Origin: Symsagittifera roscoffensis
Lineage: Eukaryota > Xenacoelomorpha > Acoela > Convolutidae
Length of the DNA stretch: 64,000 nucleotides
Assembly: GCF_963678635.1 (NCBI RefSeq)
Contig: NC_087064.1
Span: forward strand, 65,961,548-66,025,547
Reading direction: 5' to 3'
Part shown: one piece after another, positions 23,577-34,918 of the stretch
Layout of the letters: each line of letters opens with the position of its first letter
How positions within the stretch are numbered: position 1 is the stretch's first letter
Notes under the pieces: model-generated
What the model saw: only the letters and a program-made list of their open reading frames with translations
What the model was told of the DNA's origin: nothing
Database searches by the model: none
Position numbers and translations under genes: made by a program

Positions 23577-24463
23577 TGTGCCAGTCGGTCATATTTGGAA
23601 GTTTGACCTTGAGAAAAGCAAGAGCACTTAATTTTGGGGTGAAATTTAGTTTTTCAAAAATTCGAATGGAGCCTGTCATGCACGATTTTCTCGCGATAAC
23701 TGAAAAACCGAAAAAGAGAATTCAGAACGATCGAATAACAATCGCGGTAAAGTTGTCAGATAAAAAACAAGTGGGAAATTGCTATTCGCAATTTCCATCA
23801 TAGTGAACAAGAGTAGAGCTGTCCTATCTGAAATAGAAGACAGAGTATTCCCGAGAGAACAATTATTCGAACTGGACTAGAGTGAACCTTCGACGGAAAG
23901 GTGGACAGCTGGAGTGTCCCAATGGTTCACATAAAACTTCATTCTAGAGTTCAAACTTACCTCTGCCATTCAAACTGACAAACATTGAACTTATCTAGTT
24001 ATCTACATTGAATTCTAGAGTTGCTCACCCATTTAATTACCTCCTGTGCTTGAGTGCATCAACATGTAAGTCCTTAATTTAAATTTCTAGAGTGTGTTTT
24101 ATGATTGTTATGTTGAGGTAAGGCGAGTTTTAGGTTGATCCATCTGAAATGGATCAAAGTTCCACTGTCTAATAAAAAGTAACTTAACGGATTGTTCCGA
24201 CCCGGTTTTTAACGGCGTTCATGTATTTTGGGTATCTAGAGACCTAAGTATGGGGACGTTCTTATTTCTAGAGTGGGGGGATATTTTGGTAGTAGCCTTT
24301 AAGCTGTAACGGGTCGTAGTCTCATGTCACAAGCGAACCGAATTGGCTCCGACTGATTTGAGGTAGAAAAACACAAGAGATAGTGTCCCTGACTCTTGAG
24401 CCAATGGTTATAGGGCCTATTTTTCTTAAGCCTCATGTGTGACTACAGTAGACGAATGTTACA
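23577..24463 (+). repeat. 5' LTR of element B
   Basis: 887 bp, starts TGTGCCAGTC and ends GAATGTTACA. It contains repeated TTCTAGAG words, two strong splice-donor-like sites (GTAAGT at 24,065 and GAG/GTAAGG at 24,118) and an AATAAA at 24,171-24,176. Confidence 0.97.
24171..24176 (+). promoter_or_regulatory. AATAAA polyadenylation signal in 5' LTR
   Basis: AATAAA, 594 bp into the LTR; the 3' LTR copy is at 46,205-46,210. The 3' copy would be the working signal for element RNA, placing the R/U5 boundary a few tens of bases downstream. Confidence 0.5.
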
Positions 24464-24474
24464 TAGTGTTTTAA

Positions 24475-24489
24475 TGGCGCTCCTGGGTG
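24475..24489 (+). promoter_or_regulatory. Primer-binding site, tRNA-Asn-like
   Basis: TGGCGCTCCTGGGTG starts 11 bases after the LTR end. It begins TGG, as expected for pairing with a tRNA 3' CCA, and implies discriminator base G. It resembles the complement of animal tRNA-Asn 3' ends, with mismatches I cannot resolve without the host tRNA set. Confidence 0.6.
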
Positions 24490-24967
24490 TTTACGACATC
24501 AAGACTACGGAGTCGAACCCACTTGAGACAGCTTCGGGCTAAATGCCCATTCTAGAGTACCGGCGGTGCGGTTCGACAGGAACGTGCAAACCTTCCGGTT
24601 GTACCGTGATAGCTTTTTAAGAAAACTCGAGAAAACTTCCTGGTACGCTCTCCGAACGAGGCTTAGCTAACCGAGTAAAGGGGGGCAACTAGGGGGACAA
24701 AAACACGAGCAAAAAGACAAAAAGCAAAACAAACACCAAAAAAGAATAGAAAAAGGAACAAAAACCATAAAACGAAAAAAGACAGTGACTTTGACACCAG
24801 ATCAGTTGGATCAAACCTTTATATTAATTAAATAGTATACCCATACTGTTTTACAAGTTCGATCGTTTCGATCAACCTAGCAATTTAACCCAGTAACCTC
24901 AATAAAGTGCCCGAGGGTGGGGCGTTGTCAAGTGTTTTTAGATAGCTTGGAACTTAGCTGGACAACT

Positions 24968-25150
24968 AGGAGACTTGACTGGAAGAGGTGACCAGCCGAG
25001 TGGGAAAGTGGTTCAGGAGCACTTGAGCTGAACCAATAGGAGACTTGACTGGAAGAGGTGACCAGCCGAGTGGGAAAGTGGTTCAGGAGCACTTGAGCTG
25101 AACCAATAGGAGACTGGACTGGAAAAGGTGACCAGTCGAGTGGGAAAGTA
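24968..25150 (+). repeat. 70-bp tandem repeat, about 2.6 copies
   Basis: Unit starts at 24,968, 25,038 and 25,108, each beginning AGGAGACT. The third unit is truncated and has a few substitutions. Confidence 0.95.
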
Positions 25151-26016
25151 GCAAAGAAGGATTTTGCAGTTCTCGAGTTCTCAAGTTGGGCAGACCGGGT
25201 ATCGTTAAAATCCACATTACATTATAGGAGATAAGTGTAAAATTGGATAAGCGAAATCCCCTGGTTTTGAGGAACGTTTTTACTTAAGCAGGCCTGGAGA
25301 CAGGTCTACGGTTTTCTCTTGAGAGGTTTAGCACCCGGCGCTTAAGGTAATTTTTAGGTTTAAGAAAGGGGGCTAGAAAGGGGGGAGGTTAGAAGGGGGC
25401 TGGTTAAGTTGGAGGTTGGCGGTTATAATTTGTAAAAAGGGGGGACACATTAGAGTAGCTAATTGCTCGGCGTCGTCGACTTAAATACATTAGATATTTA
25501 CACGCGTTGGTCATAGGAAACGGATATCCAAAATTAGAATCAGGTTAAGGTAGGTAACCTGGTCGGATCGGTAGGGGGGAACGGACATAGACAGTTTTTG
25601 TGATACCCCATAAGATCGCTAGCAAGGGGGGGGGGGGAGAGAACGCGTGGCAATTAGGTACCAGACATTTTTTCGATAGAAGGTAGACATTTGTCACCTT
25701 TGAATTTTAGGTGGGTTCATCTTTCTGTTTTTATTACTTTTTCTTGCTAGATTTTTGTTGCATTTTGGTAAGGATTTGTGTTTGGCTTTTATACGAACAG
25801 GTGATCACAAGATACCTGCGCACAGTTTTTGGTTTCCAATTGCTTGGAACATTGAAAAAGAGGTAACTAAAAAAGGGGGGTCAGCATTTGGCCACTAAGA
25901 GAGGGTTTTTGGGAAAATTTTTACTAGAGCTTGAGTGGTGGTACAAGGTACAGTGAATCAAGAAGTCCCCATAACGAAGAAGAAAGAGGTCCCACCGCTC
26001 AGACACTTGTCAACAG

Positions 26017-26690
26017 TCTTGGGACAGTGCAGTCCTGGACCAGAGCAGTCTTGGGACAGTGGTCTTGGGACACTAGCCTTGGGACAGTGGTCTTGGGACA
26101 GTGGTCTTGGGACAGTGGTCTTGGGACAGTGGTCTTGGGACAGTGGTCTTAGGACAGTGGTCTTAGGACAGTGGTCTTGGGACAGTGGTCTTGGGACAGT
26201 GGTCTTGGGACAGTGGTCTTGGGACAGTGGTCTTGGGACAGTGGTCTTGGGACAGTGGTCTTGGGACAGTGGTCTTGGGACAGAGGTCTTGGGACAGTGG
26301 TCTTGGTATAGTGGTCTTGGGACAGTGGTCTTGGGACAGTGGTCGTGGAACACTAGCCTTGGGACACTAGCCTTGGGACAGTAGTCTTGGGACACTAGCT
26401 TTGGGACAGTAGTCTTGGGACATTAGTCTTGGGACACTAGCCTTGGGACAGTAGTCTTGGGACAGTAGTCTTGGGACACTAGCATTGGGACAGTAGTCTT
26501 GGGACAGTAGTCTTGGGACAGTAGTCTTGGGACAGTGGTCTTGGGACAGTAGCCTTGGGACACTGACCTTGGGGCAGTACTCTTGGGACAGTCTTGGGAC
26601 AGTGGTCCTGGGATAGTACTCTCAGGACAAGGGTCTTGGGACACTGACGGAAAGTACTGGGACAGTACCGAACAGTCTTGGGACAGTAGA
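26017..26690 (+). repeat. 14-bp minisatellite, unit CTTGGGACAGTGGT
   Basis: More than 40 units, mostly exact in the middle and variable at the edges (CACTAGC and CAGTAGT variants). Three units make 42 bases, so all three frames stay open and mimic a repetitive protein. It ends about 300 bp before the gag start. Confidence 0.95.
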
Positions 26691-27005
26691 AAAAAACCTG
26701 AGACGGTACAAAGAAGAGTAGGGACGGTAACTGGAAGTCTTAGGACGGTATAAAAATTGAAGTAAAATTACAATAAGTGTTTTGAGACAGATTTAAAACA
26801 AAACAACACTAGTCGGAACCCGGTACGGTTGAGACCACAAATAAAGAAAGTTTCACGAAAGGTTTTTATCACGTTTTTATCACGAAAGGTTTTTATCACG
26901 TTGTATATTTCCTTTTAAGAATTCTTTTCCACAAAAGATTTTATTCGTAGAATAGAATTGTGTATATAATAATATTGTAAATAAGAGCAATTGTAAATAG
27001 AAATA

Positions 27006-30000
27006 ATGAGACGGAGTAGGGTACCGGTGCTCGAAAAAAGGTCAAGTGGATCAAACACGAAATATAACTCGTCGCTGCGCGGAACGACATCAATGGGCCC
27101 AAGCAAAACAAAAGATAACTTTTCAGTTAGCATGGTCAGCACGAGGAGTAGTACCGAGAACAAGACGCGTGCTAAAGACAAACAGGTGGAGCCCACAATT
27201 GAAATCGATCTAGAGACACCAGACCAGAGCGTAGATGAAGTGGAGAAGAAGACTACGGAATCCACACCGATGCCCCATATGGAAGATCAAAATCCAAAAA
27301 CCGTGGAGTTTTCGCCGATAGACGCGTTGGAAGACACAACAGGCAATACCCGAGAAGCGGTGAAAGACGACTCTCAAGTAAAGAAAACATCTTTTACAGA
27401 AAAGTTGGCGATGATGGTCGAAATGAAATCGAAGGACAACACGGCCGAAGAATCAAAAACTGAAAGAGCACGACCATTTGGGACAGTGAGCGCGAGGACG
27501 ACAGAAGCTGACCTAAAGGAAGAACACGCCAAAACGGAAGCGACAGCCGAAAACAAGACAACGGTTGATCATGAAACAGCTACTCTTGAGCTTGGCGACC
27601 TGATGACAAAACTAAATCAGATCGACAAACAACTAAAGTACAGTGAGGAAGATAGAGACTTAATAAGGAAAGAGTTGGAATACAACAAACACGAGTATCT
27701 GGATAGTTATTTTAACCTGGCTAAGGCGACAGACGAGAGACTCCAGCAGATGTCGGACAAGGTAGATGCCACCAATGAAGAACGAGATAAGAACATCAAA
27801 AGAGATATGCAACAGTTGAAAAACCGATATGATGATGTCAACAGCCAATTAGGTAGCCTGGAAAAGAGAATGGACACAATGAACAGGAATCAGGCCGAAA
27901 GTTCGTGTGCAATACAGGCGAAATTGGATGCAACCTTGAGAAATTCTACCTCACAAGAAAGACCGGCAGCGGATCGCACGCAAGGCACCAGAGTGGACTT
28001 TGTGGAACCACAAAGGAACAAACGGCAATCGACACCGTTGCCTTTAAACCGGGATGCGGTAAGCATAGCACCAACGGTTGCTAAAACAATCATGAAAAAT
28101 GGGACATCAAACACAACGAGTGGTCCGGGGGACTCAACAGCTAGCAGCAACGCAGGTCCGGATGCCATGACGTGGGCAAGCACTTGGGAGATAATGAACA
28201 GGACTCTAGAGGCCTTCGCCACGAGGAACACTAACTCGAGCGATAGGAGAGACGGAAAATCAAGAAAAACTTTCAAGAAGCCAAAAGAATTCAAAGACGA
28301 CTCCGATGGATGCATTGACACGTGGGTGGAAGTGATGAGATTACATCTAGAGCAAGATAACTTAAATGATGAAAGGCAAGCACGCACAGCCATACTCAGC
28401 AACCTGGAAGGCACGGCATTGAAATGCGTGGTTGCAAAGAAAGAAGAAGAACGCGATACCGCGGACAAAATCTTCGAAATATCGCTGAATCGATTCGGAT
28501 CAGGCATGAAGGGTCACCAAGCGATGATGCGATTTGAAAAGAGAAGGCAGAGGGACGACGAGTCAATTGATCGGTTCCTAGATGACCTCGAGAGCTTGAG
28601 AAGAAGGAGTGACCCGGAGGAGTCGACAAACAGAAGAAACTTTAGCATTGCCTCGAAGTTCATTGATGGGGTAAAAAGTGATGACTTAAGAACAATGTTA
28701 GCAACATACTACACATTGTCGAAAGACAGCGCACCGACCCCAGAAGAAATGAGACAGAAATCAAGGGAATACATGCTGATGAAACCCAAGAAATACTCAT
28801 ATTCAGAAAACAGGAACACGCAAGGGGGAAGTCAACCCCAGAGGTCGTCATGGTACAAGCATAGAGATGACATGGACAAGCGCAGATCATGCGCGAACTG
28901 CGGGTCGGCGGATCAACACGTGGCTGACTGCACAACATACAAACAAGGCATGAAGAGTCTAGGATACGCACCGGATGAGGAGGACATGAGCCAGATGGAG
29001 GAACACGAGTACTATAGTGGCTTAATCATCAAGATAGGCGCAAGATGCTTCTTCTGTAACCAGGAGGGGCACTTTAGAATGGATTGTCCCTTGTTCTGGG
29101 AAGCGGTCAAGGACCAGAGTCACCCCAAACATAAGTTGGCATTAGCGGCAGTGCAGAATCAGCGGAATAGACAAAACGAGTTTGAATCGAGGAACTTAGG
29201 AGCACCAAGCACGGAATTGCCGACGAAAACAGTGAAAGCTGTAACACATGTTAATGGTGCGATAGAATCCGCGGCCGCGAACTCTCTAGAGATAAACTAT
29301 GAGAAAGCGGCGACGGAAGCAATTGCCAAAGTGAAACAGGATCTGGCTGCGAAAGAAATAGAGCAACGACTAAAGCTGGAGATCGAAAGACAGAATTTCA
29401 ACGAAGCATTAACCGGATCAAACCCAACACCAGAGGCTGTACCAGGCTCAACAAAGACCGGGAATTGTAACACTGTAAAAATGGTGACGGGAAAGCCATT
29501 CGGCATATCGAAAATTGGGGCTAGAATAATGTCGATAATCACAGTGGGCGGCCACGAGGTAACCAGAAACTTGAGCGAACCGAGCGACCAGACAATAATG
29601 CACTTTGACGTGTACGCAGATTACTTGAGTTGTATAAGCCCACAAACGACTTCTAGAGCGCTGAGAGCACTACTCACGAGAGGGGGCAGCAAGTCGGTAC
29701 GTGTTGACAACAGGTATACTGAAGCTTATGGTCCACACGAGGTGGTGCTAAATATAGATGGAATAAACATCTATACCAAGACAATGATAACATGTGACGA
29801 AGACCTAATTGGGCAAATCTACGTAGGGAAAGAAGAGTTGAAAGTGAGATCGATTGGACACTGCGCTATGCTTGAAGAAGATGCGATGCACATCGGGACA
29901 GAGGCAGATGTGACAGGGCACGTGCTAGACATAAGTGGCAAAAAGACTCAGCTACGTGGGTTACTTGATACGGGAGCAGTCTTGAGCGTCATACCAATCG

Positions 30001-31772
30001 AAACTTGGGAGCGGATGGGCTTTGACAAAGGTGATTTGATAGACTCGAGAACACGGCTGTCAGCTGCAAACAAAGGGGCCCTTCGGGTGCTGGGCAGGAC
30101 GCCGATAATAGCCCTCAACTTGGGTGAACGTAACCTGTGGATGAGCTTTATCGTGGTAGAAAACCTAGATGAATCTGATCAATTTATTTTGGGCAGAGAC
30201 TTCATCAGGAATTTCGACGTAACGATTGATCTAAATAACGCAATGTTCAGGATACGGAACCCGGATAGGAGGTACGCAATCAAACCGGTAAATTTAATAA
30301 TGGCAAATGAAAACAAAGCACCGGTATTCTTGAGTAGGAGGGTGAGGCTGAAAGCGAATGAAGCGGCAATCGTAGGCTTGAGGATGAAAAATTACAATGA
30401 ACTAAGTGACAACAAGCAAGTGTGTGTAGTTCCGAATCCTAATAGTCAAAGTGCTGCTGTTTTAGGAAGATCCTTCTCGATAACGAAGAGCGGCCTCTGC
30501 GTCAGTGTCTTGTTGAATACCCTTGATATACCGATCACGATACAGAGAGGGAGGAAACTGGGTTATGCTTTACCGGTTAAAACTCGATATGAAACGATCG
30601 ATAACTCAAAACAAAATGAAGTTGTTGATTGTCCCAATCATAGGGACAAAATTTGTATCTTGAGACGATTGCAGAAAATAAAAGATTCATCAGGTCTTAT
30701 TAAATCACTTAAGTCAGAAACGGATGATGGGCTGTCGAGCTGTTCGAACTTTCCAGAGCGACCCACACTAGATGAAATGCAAACTGATAAACCGGTTCTG
30801 CCGGAGATTGAACATTTGAGGGGCAAACTGAAAGATGAACAGCTCGAAGCCATCAAGGACGTACTAGAGCGGAACGAGGAAGTTTTTTCGAGGCATAAGG
30901 CGGATATTGGGTGTTGTAATTTCGTTGAGCATGAAATAGAACTTGAGGAAAACGCGGTACCACATAGGGAGGGGGCGAGGCGCATGACCCCACACAAATC
31001 GGACGCGTGTAGAAAAGAAATCGAGACGTTACTAGAGTATGACATGATAGAACCATCCAAGTCACCGTGGGCGTGTGGAGTAGTGATGGCCAAAAAGAAA
31101 GGCGACCAGTTGAGGTTTTGTTGTGACTTTCGATACCTGAACTCCGTCACGGTGAAAGATGCCTATCCCATACCTAGGATTGATGAGAGCCTCTCGAAGT
31201 TAGGTGATGCAAAATTTTTTACGACTCTTGATTTAGGCTCGGCCTTTTGGCAGGTACCACTAAGGAAGCAGGATAGGGACAAGACAGGGTTTGCCTGCGA
31301 GTTGGGTCTGTTTCAATGGAAACGGATGCCGTTTGGACTTTGCAATGCCACAGCCACGTTTCAGCGGTTGATGGCACACGCGCTGATAGGCGTGACGAAG
31401 AAGTATGGCAACTTGGTAATGTGCTACGTGGATGACGTGGTAATAGCGACGCCAACACTGGAAGACCACATTGAGAGACTTGACGAAGTGTTTGCATGCA
31501 TGAAGAGGTCGGGGCTAAAGTGTAAACCATCAAAGTGCGAGATACTCAAGGACTCAATAAAAGACTTGGGCAGGATGGTAGACAAGCACGGCATCAGACC
31601 TGATACGGACGCCGTGGAAGCAGTCCTGACCTGGAAATCATCGAAGACAGAGCACCAGTTGATGAGCTTCCTGGGTTTCGCTAACTATTATAGAGAGTTC
31701 ATCAAAGGCTATGCAGACAAGGTATACCCGATGCAACAGTTAATGAGACACAAGGGCAAGAAGTTCACGTGA
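27006..31772 (+). pseudogene. gag-pol: gag, protease and RT of element B (ends at an in-frame TGA)
   Basis: A single 1,588-codon frame from ATG 27,006, so Gag and Pol are fused with no frameshift between them. Domains by residue: charged N-terminus to about 190; coiled coil about 200-300; capsid-like region about 420-580 (FKKPKEFKDDSDGCIDTW onward); two CCHC zinc knuckles at about 629 and 681; retropepsin Asp-Thr-Gly-Ala at 988 (29,967-29,978); reverse transcriptase with YVDD at 1474 (31,425-31,436); start of the RNase H connection at the end. The TGA at 31,770-31,772 stands where element A has a Trp codon, and the frame continues with clear homology, so it is a nonsense change in an otherwise complete gene. 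Confidence 0.93.
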
Positions 31773-33428
31773 AACAACGCAGCAGAAGAGTCATTCCAGA
31801 GAATAAAGAAAGAGCTATGTGAGGCACCAGTACTGGGTATGCCGACTGAGAAAGGGATGTACGTGCTGGACACGGATGCGTCGGTAGTCGCGATTTCTGG
31901 GATTCTCCACCAAGAACAAGAATGGAATGGGAAGACAGTCTTGAGACCAATAGCGTACGGGAGCAAAGTCCTGAGTGACACGGAAATGAAGTACGGAGCA
32001 CCGAAAGCAGAGATGTTCGCGGTGGTTACCTTTGTCGAGAAATACAGGGCATACCTGGGCAGTGAGCCATTCAAGTTGCGAGTCGACAATCGAGCACTGA
32101 GCTGGCTGGAAACGTACTCAATGGACCAAAGTTACATTGGGAGGTGGATAGTTCGCCTGGATGGATACAACATGATAATTGAGCATAGAACACGAGATAA
32201 ACATCAGAATGCCGACAGCTTGAGTAAGAAGACGGAGTTCTATGATAGACAAGAGCAAATAGAGGCAGACAGACCTGAAATCAAAGATGGCTTCTCCTTC
32301 ATGGACAAGGAAACGTACGACAGTCTTCCACTCACGAGATGGCTGGACAAATCAGGCAAACCGATAGAAGATCATCCTGAATTACCTAAAGAACCTCCAG
32401 AGAAGACCATCTTGAAGAAGAGCAAAAGGATTCCAATAGAGATAATACTCAAGTCGAAGATCGTGAAGGAGACGCTCAAGGCAAAAGGCTATGATCTTAA
32501 CCAGGTAGAAGCAGGAACTGCACAGATAGATGATGATTTAATGAGGTTGCTCGAGAAACTATCAGATCATAAGCCCGTGATCCAAGAGAAGGGTCAAGAG
32601 GAACCGGAAGTCACTATACTTCGAAGAAAAGAGACAGTGAACGATACTGACTCCTCAAGAGGAAGCGTCACTGACAGCAAAGATGTCGTGCGGTCACTAG
32701 TTGATAACATCCCCGAAAACATTCTGGAGCAGACCAAGGTTAGGAAAAAGAAAGTGACGTTCAAAGAAGATACTGAACACCTGGGACTAGGTCAAGAGTC
32801 CGGGGAGTGTTCCATGTTCACGGAAGAAGAAACCGGAGAAGGTAAATTGTCCGGGGAGCGTGAAGAATGGGATGAAGACTCGGATGAGAGCAGCGAAAAC
32901 CAAGACAGTCTGTGCATGATATTGGCGGAAGAGAAGACAAGGCACCACGACAGGGAGTTACAGACGGATCCATCTTCAGGAACGTACAATCTAGACATAC
33001 AGGAGCTACGAGGTGGTGAGGAACTTGAGAAAATTGCGGTTTCAAGGAAGCCATTCAGGGAACTATCATGCAACTCAAACGTCAGAACGAATCTGGTGCC
33101 AGAAGATGATATGAAAATCGTGAAAAGGATGATATGCGTGAAGCTGAGTGATGACATCCACAACCCTGGTGAGATGAATGGACAGATCATGGCGCTAAAG
33201 GAGCATGTCAAGGCGAGATACAGGCTGTCAGACCTAATAAGAGCCCAAAAGAATGATAAAATGACAAATAACCTCTCCAAATGGATCCAGTCGGGGGTCA
33301 GGGAGAAGGGGGAACTCGAGGAAGACAGCTATAAGATCTTGAGCCAGTTCTACAAAGAAAAGAAAGACTTACTCTATCACACAGCTGATGGGGTGGTAGC
33401 TGCAAGAGGAAAGATGAGGAGAAGATAA
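31773..33428 (+). pseudogene. pol: RNase H and long linker of element B
   Basis: Same frame as the upstream piece. RNase H has LDTDAS, KAEMFAVV, VDNRALSWL and HQNADSLS, holding the four acidic positions. After it comes a linker of about 420 residues before the integrase zinc finger, much longer than usual in Ty3/Gypsy Pol. It is acidic and Ser/Glu-rich, includes two SGE tetrapeptides from the CCGGGGAG motif (32,796-32,807 and 32,847-32,858), and has a conserved helical segment (KEHVKARYRLSDLIRAQKND). Near 33,411 a one-base loss relative to A moves the integrase to another frame. Confidence 0.9.
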
Positions 33429-34918
33429 TACACAAACACAACCTCATCATACTGCCACAGTTGTATCAAACGGAGGTGCTTTTCAGATCGCACGACCAGA
33501 TGGGGCACCAGGGGATAGACAAAGTACAACAAAGGATACTTCACAGGTTTGATTGGCCAGGGATGAGAAAAGCTTGCGAGAGATGGGTGAATGCCTGCCT
33601 GGCATGCCTCCAGGTAAAGGACCCAAGGAAGATGAAGTTTCCCCTCAAGTCCGTCGAGAGCTCAGAATTCAATGAAGTGGTGCAGATAGACCATCAAAAA
33701 ATCTGCATGACGGAGTCGGGATATAACCAGATATTGGTTATAATAGATCACTTAACAAAGTTGGCGGAAGCGGTTCCGTGCCAGACAGCCTCGGCCGAGG
33801 AGACATGTGATCATCTGATAACGCATTGGATATCGCGGTATGGTTGTCCAATGACTTTCCAGTCGGACAACGGCAAAGCTTTTGTGGGGGACTTGACAAA
33901 AGAATTGATGAGGAGATCGCACATTGCTCAAGCACACTCGACAACCTACCATCCACAGACCAACGGGTTGGTAGAGAGACAGAACAGGACACTGGTCAAC
34001 ATGTTAAGGGTGTACTGCTCAAGATACATGACGGATTGGGATAAATACCTGCCACAGGTAGTAGGGGCCTACAACAGTACACAGCACTCAACGACGGGCA
34101 TCAGTCCCTTCATGATGTTGACGGGTAGGGAGAGAGCAATGCCTCTGACATTCTTTTACCCGGAATACGAAGGGAAAAGGACGTCGCCTGAGGCGTACGT
34201 GAAAGAAGCGATCAAAAGACAACAGGAGTTAAACGAGCTATGCAGGAGGAACACCGCGCAGGCGCAAATGAGGCAACGCAGAAAATATCACGAAAAAAAA
34301 TTACAAGCAAAGCCATATGAAGTGGGCCAATATGTGTGGGTCTTCCAAAATGTCATACCGCCCAAGGGAACAAAGAAACTACTCAAGAAATGGAGGGGAC
34401 CATTCATGATAACGGAAGTCCATCAACAAGGACGGTTCTATCGCTTGAGTACTGGGCGAGCGGCACATTATGAAAATCTGAAGCCTCACGTTCCGTCCCC
34501 GGAGGATTGGTGCATACCGAAGGACATGGAGGGTCTTGAGTACCTGGTGGTAGAGCCAGCGTGTGAAGTGAATGAAAGAGGCACCAGAGAGAAGAATGAT
34601 GGTAATGAGAACTTGAGTTTGGACGACAATGAAAAGATAGAAGTGGAGTCTGAAGCAGGATCATTTGTAGAAGAAGACTGGAACGACCCGGAGCAAGATG
34701 AGGTGCCGAAGTGGATGGAGCCAGATCGACCAATACCACCGGGAACCAGGACTGGCAATCGTAAACGGACCGGCATGAGGTACAACAGGTACGGGGATGA
34801 CTTCTTGATCGATAAGATACAGCCAGACAAATTGGGCGAGGAACTACTGAGTGCAGGCGAACTGGAAGCCGAAGAGGAATGGCAGGTCATTGACGATGGT
34901 GGACACTATCCGCAGTGA
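33429..34918 (+). pseudogene. pol: Integrase and C-terminal tail of element B
   Basis: Catalyses insertion of element DNA. It begins with an intact HHCC zinc module (HDQMGHQG...CLACLQ), followed by the DDE core: Asp in QIDHQK, Asp in SDNG and Glu in VERQN. Then comes the basic region and the KKWRGPFMI GPY/F-like module near 34,390. The tail is acidic and ends at TGA 34,916-34,918. It is open throughout; only the frame change near 33,411 separates it from the rest of pol. The macro ORF continues in the same frame after the stop. No chromodomain is seen. Confidence 0.92.

Larger units (their letters stand above)
24490..27005 (+). other. 2.5-kb leader of element B
   Basis: Between primer-binding site and gag. 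It holds an A-rich stretch (about 24,700-24,790), a 70-bp tandem repeat (24,968-25,150), a run of 12 G (25,626-25,637), a 14-bp minisatellite (about 26,017-26,690) and a short repeat around CACGAAAGGTTTTTAT (26,865-26,905). Open frames across the minisatellite are by-products of its period. No supported gene is seen. Confidence 0.75.

Noticed and set aside
25935-26384. 150-codon repetitive ORF rich in Gly, Leu, Trp and Gln
   Set aside because: It is the 14-bp minisatellite; three units are 42 bases, so all frames stay open on both strands. No start context or non-repeat domain.
26017-26690. CRISPR-like array
   Set aside because: Head-to-tail 14-bp units without spacers, in a eukaryotic retroelement leader.
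34300-34560. Chromodomain at the integrase C-terminus
   Set aside because: Only the GPY/F-like segment is present; the rest is an acidic tail without chromodomain aromatic residues.
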